In this document: positions 21,531 through 26,050 of the stretch, piece after piece
How positions within the stretch are numbered: position 1 is the stretch's first letter
How the letters are laid out: every line of letters begins with the position of its first letter
Source: SBAX01 sp043806315
Lineage (GTDB): Bacteria > Planctomycetota > Phycisphaerae > UBA1845
Length of the DNA stretch: 26,050 nt
Assembly: GCA_043806315.1 (NCBI GenBank)
Contig: JAZDHF010000110.1
Coordinates: 1-26,050 of the forward strand
Direction of reading: 5' to 3'
Notes under the pieces: model-generated
The model's database searches: none
The model's input: only the letters and a program-made list of their open reading frames with translations
What the model was told of the DNA's origin: nothing
Made by a program: the position numbers and the translations under genes

Positions 21531-23465
21531 GTGATGTGCGAACGGTCGATATCGGCAGATATCATGGAGTCCCGTCCGCCACCGCCCGCGCTCGCCCTCC
21601 TCGCCGGTGAACGAAACCGCGCCGCCGACGCCGCGCTGTTGGAGGCCTTGCCTGACCTGGAGTCGCACGCCCGATCCGCAGCCGTGGAGATCCTCGTCCG
21701 ACGCGCCCATGCCCCGACCCTCGCCGCTCTCGTGTTGCGCTTCGGCGATTACGACGAGGACCTGAAGAGTGTGGTCAGTCGGCGAATCGGCGGACTGCAC
21801 GCCGCAACGCGGGCCGCGATCGTCTCCCCGACGGTCGAGGATCGCGCTGGCGCCATCGAATTGATCCGCGACAGCGGGGAGGGGAAGCTGGCGTATCTGT
21901 TGGCCGACGCCGTGCGCTCGACGTGTCGCCGGACCCGCGAGCTGGCGGCGGGTGCCCTGCACGGCATGACCGCCCGGATGCTCGATCGTCTGAACACGCA
22001 GCCTTCGCCGACCGACGCGTCGGTCGTCAACGCCCAAGCCGACGGCCTCGCGGAAGCCATCCGCACCGCCGTGCAACGCTGGGAACTCCACTTCCAACCC
22101 AAGGTTCTTGAGGCGGCCCTCTGGATGGCCGAACGAGTGGAGGCCGCGGTCCTCGAAAAGCTGCGAGAACCGCAATCCAAGATCGTTCACGTGCTGAGCG
22201 AGATGATCGAGGGCGCGTCCGACCCGCGGCTGGCCGGCGCGGTCCTTCGAGCATTGGCGGTTCCTCCCCTCCGCCCCGCGGCCGCACGGGCGATCACCCA
22301 CGCCCGCAACCCCCTCTTCATCCGAGCGCTGGCGCGGCGGTGTTGGCTGCTCGCGGATCGCGAGATTGAACATGGCTGCCGATGGGTGTACGAGGGGCCT
22401 TGGGTCGATGATTGGCTGGGCGAGGTTCGAGAACTTGCGGACTCGGAGACCGCCGGCGTCGTCCGCTTCCTCGGGGCGATCGGCGGACCGCAGGAAAAGA
22501 GGATGGAGCGGTTCCGCACCCTGCTCGACACCCGCGGCGACGAAGTGCGACGGGCGGTGCTGTGGCAGGTCATCGACGACCCCGACAAGCCCGCGACCGA
22601 TTTATTGACCATGATCGCGGCGCGGACCGGCGATGAGATCGCCGAGATCGCGGCCCGGGAATGCCGGCGACGTCACCGGGAGACGCCCGCTCGACCGGGC
22701 ATCTGCGGCCAGGGGATTGCCGAAGGGCATGTGCGCGCGGCCAATGCTTTTGCGGCGTTTTTCGAGGGGTTCGACCGGCTTACACCTGTCGAGCGAACCA
22801 AGCTGGCCGCTGAACTCAAGGATGGCGTCGCCGATTTGGCCGGGCACATTCGTGCCAGGTGCGTCAGCGCAAGCCCCATCGAACGATGCCGCGCGGTACG
22901 CGTCGCGAAGGTCCTCGGAGTGCTCGACGAGATCGCCCAGGAGGTTCAACAGCTCGCTCACGACGGCGAAGCGGTTGTACGAAGTACCGCGGTGGGAGTG
23001 CTCAGCGACCTTCCCGGGCCGACGACCACACGAATCCTCCGCGACGCGGTGAACGATCCCGACGCCCGCGTGCAGGCCAACGCCGTCGAGGCGCTCGATC
23101 GCCTGAATGTCGAGGACAGGCTGCCCTACATCAAAGCCAAGCTCAGCTCACCGCATAGCCGGGTGCGGGCCAACGCCGTGCGAGCGCTGCTCCGTGTTGA
23201 GCTGCGGGAAGCGGGCGAGGTGCTGCTGGACATGCTCGAGGATCCGTCGCAGGCCCACCGCCTCAGTGCGCTGTGGGTGATCGAGCGGATGCGGCTTCGT
23301 TCCGTCCTGCACAGGATCGTCGAACTCAGTCACAGCGACCCGGACGAACGCGTCCGGCAGCGTGCCCAGCGCGTGTTCCGCGACCTTGGCGCCCAGGTCG
23401 CGCCTCGAGTAGGCTCGCCAGCCGCGACTGCCGGACGATCCGTGGGGCAAGTGGGGTCCGCGTGA
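21531..23465 (+). CDS. HEAT-repeat protein
   Basis: The protein has up to 644 residues; GTG 21531, ATG 21534 or ATG 21564 could be the start, none with a strong ribosome-binding site. It is almost wholly alpha-helical. Repeats are clearest in the last third, e.g. 'RILRDAVNDPDARVQANAVE' and 'AKLSSPHSRVRANAVRALLR', with the D-x-x-V-R-x-x-A pattern of HEAT repeats. It lacks a signal peptide or membrane segment, so it is probably a cytoplasmic scaffold. Its stop overlaps the start of the next gene (TGATG), so the two products are probably made together and may interact. Confidence 0.8.
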   Translation: MMCERSISADIMESRPPPPALALLAGERNRAADAALLEALPDLESHARSAAVEILVRRAHAPTLAALVLRFGDYDEDLKSVVSRRIGGLHAATRAAIVSPTVEDRAGAIELIRDSGEGKLAYLLADAVRSTCRRTRELAAGALHGMTARMLDRLNTQPSPTDASVVNAQADGLAEAIRTAVQRWELHFQPKVLEAALWMAERVEAAVLEKLREPQSKIVHVLSEMIEGASDPRLAGAVLRALAVPPLRPAAARAITHARNPLFIRALARRCWLLADREIEHGCRWVYEGPWVDDWLGEVRELADSETAGVVRFLGAIGGPQEKRMERFRTLLDTRGDEVRRAVLWQVIDDPDKPATDLLTMIAARTGDEIAEIAARECRRRHRETPARPGICGQGIAEGHVRAANAFAAFFEGFDRLTPVERTKLAAELKDGVADLAGHIRARCVSASPIERCRAVRVAKVLGVLDEIAQEVQQLAHDGEAVVRSTAVGVLSDLPGPTTTRILRDAVNDPDARVQANAVEALDRLNVEDRLPYIKAKLSSPHSRVRANAVRALLRVELREAGEVLLDMLEDPSQAHRLSALWVIERMRLRSVLHRIVELSHSDPDERVRQRAQRVFRDLGAQVAPRVGSPAATAGRSVGQVGSA

Positions 23466-23932
23466 TGGCGCCTATTCTTCTCCAAGCCGACCGATTGCCG
23501 CTGTTCTACCAGGCGGTGCGCGAGCAATTCAACCAAGGAGGCACGCTCGGCTCGATCCTAGTCGTGCTCGCCGGCCTTGTCGCGTTGGTGTTCTTGGCTT
23601 ATTTCCTGAACCGGTTGGAACAGAGAGCGACCGCGCATCCCGAACCGTCGGATGCGCAACGGCTGTTCCGTGATCTTGTCGTCCGATTGGGCCTCAACGA
23701 CTCGCAACGTCACCTCCTGGATGCCGTGGCGAAAGACCTTCGGCTCAAGAATCCCACGGTGCTCTTGCTGAGCGAACGAGCGTTTGATCGCTATGTGCAG
23801 GAGTGGTCGGCGCGTCAAAAGGATCGCCCCCCGCTCGGCCCGGCGGAACGGGAGCAAATCGTTTCACGGATGCGTGGTCGTCTGTTCCCCGGCGGCGCGG
23901 GCTTCGTCTCCTCCGCCGATTGGGTCCGGTAG
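23465..23932 (+). CDS. single-pass membrane protein of unknown function
   Basis: The protein has 155 residues from ATG 23465, overlapping the HEAT gene stop. Residues about 28-48 are a transmembrane helix ('SILVVLAGLVALVFLAYFL'). A helical cytoplasmic part follows: 'LFRDLVVRLGLNDSQRHLLD' and 'LKNPTVLLLSERAFDRYVQE'. This helical part is reminiscent of the region preceding PilZ domains in some spirochete and planctomycete proteins, but no PilZ domain follows here. It may anchor the HEAT protein at the membrane; this is inference from gene coupling. Confidence 0.65.
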   Translation: MAPILLQADRLPLFYQAVREQFNQGGTLGSILVVLAGLVALVFLAYFLNRLEQRATAHPEPSDAQRLFRDLVVRLGLNDSQRHLLDAVAKDLRLKNPTVLLLSERAFDRYVQEWSARQKDRPPLGPAEREQIVSRMRGRLFPGGAGFVSSADWVR

Positions 23933-24035
23933 GCGCGAGGACATTGGCCCGCTCCTCCGGCTCGTCCGCCGACCGGCAAGGAAATAGGTATGCTGTCCCC
24001 CGATTAAACTGTGACTACCTGATCAAAATGCTGTT

Positions 24036-24461
24036 TCATAAACTGCTCCTTCGGTATTGCACTGGGATCCGTGTCCCGCATTCCGGGCATACTCCCGAAG
24101 TATTACCCTTAAGGTTATAGACGCAGACCCCACAGTATCCCCGCATGTACCTACGGCATCTTGCAACAGGGCCTCTCCACACGCTGATTGCGGGATACAC
24201 GAGAACTAGACCGGCGGGGATCCAGACGGGAAGCACCGCGTCAAATACGGGGGCTTGTGCGGAAACAGGAGACTTCGCCGAAGATGACGGCCCAATGGGA
24301 ACCAGCTGCGCTTGGGGAACTACAACCCAGCCGAAGGAGTAGTCCCCCTCCCCAATTCGCACTCGGCCCAAACTAGCCAGAAACGCTGGCGTTCCCGCTG
24401 CTGCAACGCAGAGCACCGCGTTGACGGCAGCGCGCCAGGCACTTGGGCGCCAAGCCTTCAT
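24036..24461 (-). CDS. small membrane protein with C-terminal zinc ribbon
   Basis: The protein has 141 residues. ATG 24461 is chosen over an earlier ATG at 24491 because it overlaps the upstream stop by ATGA. Residues about 9-28 and 85-100 are hydrophobic segments. The C-terminus has 'YCGVCVYNLKGNTSGVCPEC', a four-cysteine zinc ribbon of the 'C..C.Y.L.GN..G.CPECG' type that ends many small planctomycete membrane proteins. Its function is unknown. It is the last gene of a three-gene minus-strand operon. Confidence 0.75.
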   Translation of the reverse strand: MKAWRPSAWRAAVNAVLCVAAAGTPAFLASLGRVRIGEGDYSFGWVVVPQAQLVPIGPSSSAKSPVSAQAPVFDAVLPVWIPAGLVLVYPAISVWRGPVARCRRYMRGYCGVCVYNLKGNTSGVCPECGTRIPVQYRRSSL

Positions 24462-25306
24462 CTCTTGTGCTGCCGAGGTTGTGGATTCCATTGTTCCGGG
24501 CGGGGCATATTACTCCCGCACAGACATTGTCCAGTTTGTGCGTCCACGATAAAGCGGAACTTATCCATCAGCCCGGTCGCCGTACCGGGCGGGGGCTTCA
24601 CTGGTTCTATGCCCCGCAGTGTGATTGCCCAAACCCGACGCGGGTCTTGCCATTTCCCCATACGGGACCACAGGACATATTGGGCGATGAGCTGCTTTGC
24701 AGCTAAAGGGGCTCCTCCGCAACGCTGAACGGCGTCGATAGCGTCGATCAAGCTGATTCCCGGCGGATCGGCGGGGAAATCGTGATAGACCTCATTGCCA
24801 GACCTTCGCATCTGCTCTGAGGCGCTCTCGCCGCTGGGTTCGGCGGGCATTTCGGGCACGCCTTCCGGCCAACGCGAAGCTACACTCACTAACTGCCTAC
24901 TCGCAGAATCGAACAGAACATCAATGGTTCGTGCAAACGTGTCATGGAACTCGGCCGGGGTAGATGGAAGATGGAGAGTTAAGTCCGGAATAGTGATCTT
25001 CCAAAGCGGGCGGGAAGTCACACGGTCGTGTAGAAAGGGCGTTCGATCGTTTTCAACTGTCACGAGTTTGGCGCTTCGTGGTACCTCCGAAGGTACTAGG
25101 CATCCAAGGTACTTCTCTGCTGACGCGAGCGCGACCTCTTGCTCCTCAGGAGTTGAGGGCCATTGGACGTCGTGGACGGCTGAGCCGACTGGGTCATCTG
25201 CTTTCGGACCCTTTTGTTCCTCAGGTGCATCCCGCAATCCAAGACCGAAAACGCACAACAGAACCAAGAATAGTCGTTCGGAACGCCGAAGAGATTGCTT
25301 TCTCAT
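24458..25306 (-). CDS. hypothetical secreted protein
   Basis: The protein has 282 residues with a good GGGGAG site before ATG 25306. Residues 1-24 form a signal peptide ('RLFLVLLCVFGLGL'). The rest is soluble, with a mixed composition; I recognise no domain. 'KFRFIVDAQTGQCLCGSNMP' near the end resembles the PepSY-like pattern in which a strand ends in 'VDA.TG', so a PepSY-related fold is possible but unproven. It starts 18 bp after the truncated upstream gene and overlaps the zinc-ribbon gene. Confidence 0.65.
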   Translation of the reverse strand: MRKQSLRRSERLFLVLLCVFGLGLRDAPEEQKGPKADDPVGSAVHDVQWPSTPEEQEVALASAEKYLGCLVPSEVPRSAKLVTVENDRTPFLHDRVTSRPLWKITIPDLTLHLPSTPAEFHDTFARTIDVLFDSASRQLVSVASRWPEGVPEMPAEPSGESASEQMRRSGNEVYHDFPADPPGISLIDAIDAVQRCGGAPLAAKQLIAQYVLWSRMGKWQDPRRVWAITLRGIEPVKPPPGTATGLMDKFRFIVDAQTGQCLCGSNMPRPEQWNPQPRQHKR

Positions 25307-25324
25307 AGTTAGCTCCCCAAAGAC

Positions 25325-25918
25325 CTACGGGAACTTATCCCAAACCCTAAACGCAGTTGACGACAGCCATTCAAAACCCCATTCAAGCGAGCCCGGCGTC
25401 GCAGGTTTGAAGTAAACGTTTGCAGGAAGCAGCGACGCAGAAACGTCGGTGCTCCAATTCAGGGATACTCGAAGGTCGTAGAACTCACACTTGGACTGCT
25501 GTGTGCCGACCATCTTGTCCTCCATGTTCAGCAGTTCGGTCCCCCACTGCGCAAATGTGCCCGTTGTATTAATCCACGCCGCGCTTGCAAAACTGTGAAA
25601 GTATAGTCCATCAAGGTCATATACCCAGCGGCCAAAGAGCGGCGTGGCCTGCCAAACCCTATAGGTGTGCGTGCCCTCAGGGGGCGCCCCGTCGGGGTCC
25701 CAGAAGATATCTCGAAAAGCTGCAGCGGGAGTTCCGTAAACCGTTTCTGCATAAACACCGTCCATTGGAAAGAATGTCAACGGGGCCTTTGTTCTCGAAT
25801 ATCCCATTTGTGCCCAAATGAGGTACTCGTCCGGTGTATTAGGGCTGTACCGGTGAGCAACGGTAACATGGGCATTGCTTAGTCCATAGCCATAAAAGTC
25901 CCAATCATCGAGCTCGCG
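25325..25918 (-). pseudogene. 5'-truncated gene for a hypothetical extracellular protein
   Basis: The frame is open from a TGA at 25919-25921 to the TAG at 25325 (197 codons). The first possible start, ATG 25807, is well inside protein-like sequence: upstream codons read 'DDWDFYGYGLSNAHVTVAHR' and 'YSPNTPDEYLIWAQMGYSR', with no ATG, GTG or TTG. The N-terminus has therefore been cut away, at the point where insertion-sequence-like DNA begins. The remaining part is rich in Trp, Tyr and Phe ('TYRVWQATPLFGRWVYDLDG'), as in secreted beta-proteins. The family is not recognised. Confidence 0.65.
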
Positions 25919-26050
25919 TCAATAGGTGTGTAAAAGCATTCAGGCGGCATCCTTCCGATTCTTTCGTTTCGACTCGCGTACGCCGTCCACAAAGCGCACG
26001 TTCTGGTACACGTCCTTCATCAGGTGCGGGGCATTGAGTTTGCGGAACCG
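25910..26050 (-). mobile_element. end of an insertion sequence (possibly IS256/Mutator type), continues beyond the window
   Basis: From about 25910 the sequence reads GAGCTCGCGTCAATAGGTGT then GTAAAAGC, resembling the terminal TGTCAA..TGTGTAAA pattern of IS256-family ends. A transposase-like C-terminus follows directly. The terminal inverted repeat cannot be confirmed because the other end is outside. The element truncates the gene at 25325-25918. Confidence 0.5.
25940..26050 (-). CDS. transposase, C-terminal part only (runs off the right edge)
   Basis: 36 codons are visible, ending at the TGA at 25940-25942. They read 'RFRKLNAPHLMKDVYQNVRF' then 'VDGVRESKRKN'. 'R.LNAPHL' with '..V.FVDGV' close to the stop recalls the C-terminus of mutator-type transposases. 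The frame is open to the window edge, so the gene continues to the right. Family assignment is tentative. Confidence 0.55.
   Translation of the reverse strand, partial: RFRKLNAPHLMKDVYQNVRFVDGVRESKRKNRKDAA

Noticed and set aside
21006..22373. 455-codon minus-strand frame opposite the acetyltransferase and HEAT genes
   Set aside because: Antisense shadow spanning two real genes; composition rich in His, Arg and Gly without domain similarity.

Overview
The window looks like a chromosomal segment (probably metagenome-derived) from a GC-rich member of the Planctomycetota, most likely Phycisphaerae or a relative. The signs are a secreted FG-GAP-type protein with a dockerin-like calcium-binding tail, a prepilin-like protein ending in the 'DGDNIY' pattern, a serine/threonine kinase next to a PPP-like phosphatase of a type I associate with this phylum, a small membrane protein with a 'CPECG' zinc ribbon, and intergenic regions full of short palindromes. 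No taxonomic marker gene is present, so this assignment is inference.

Layout. 1-700 is gene debris: a CBS/Mg-transporter-like N-terminal fragment running into a frameshifted transposase remnant, then two inverted repeats. 707-4653 is a minus-strand block of envelope proteins: a prepilin-like protein, a doubtful small ORF, an OmpA-like lipoprotein and a TPR lipoprotein. 4742-5005 is an orphan antitoxin-like protein with its own promoter. 5188-7356 is an unusual M19 dipeptidase fused to a second, cysteine-containing domain through a linker that looks repeat-derived. 7382-9162 is a kinase-phosphatase pair with a 4-bp overlap. 9553-13571 holds a zinc alcohol dehydrogenase, a cluster of palindromes, an enolase-superfamily epimerase and the FG-GAP/dockerin protein.

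13736-18074 is the centre of interest: a TetR regulator with a visible promoter and palindromic operator, followed by the phenylacetyl-CoA epoxidase subunit genes paaA, paaB, paaC and paaD. Every junction of this operon has been invaded by short repeats. Five are arrays of 7- or 8-bp units, and two or three of these fold into inverted repeats. The one between paaB and paaC is a 559-bp element with perfect 34-bp inverted ends that encloses a four-helix-bundle gene of the 23S rRNA-intervening-sequence/Avd-like family. The repeats have rewritten the C-terminus of PaaB and apparently supply the start codon of PaaD. No reductase (paaE), ligase or downstream paa gene is visible.

18075-18686 is a gene-free convergent region built of palindromes and a direct repeat. 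18687-20770 is a diguanylate cyclase with a degenerate receiver and an intact inhibitory site, translationally coupled to a proline-rich partner. 21045-23932 holds a GNAT acetyltransferase, a terminator-like hairpin, a HEAT-repeat protein and a coupled single-pass membrane protein. 24036-26050 looks less GC-rich and ends in an operon of secreted or membrane proteins whose first gene has lost its 5' end at an insertion sequence that runs off the right edge.

All family assignments were made by eye from motifs. No database search or computation was run.
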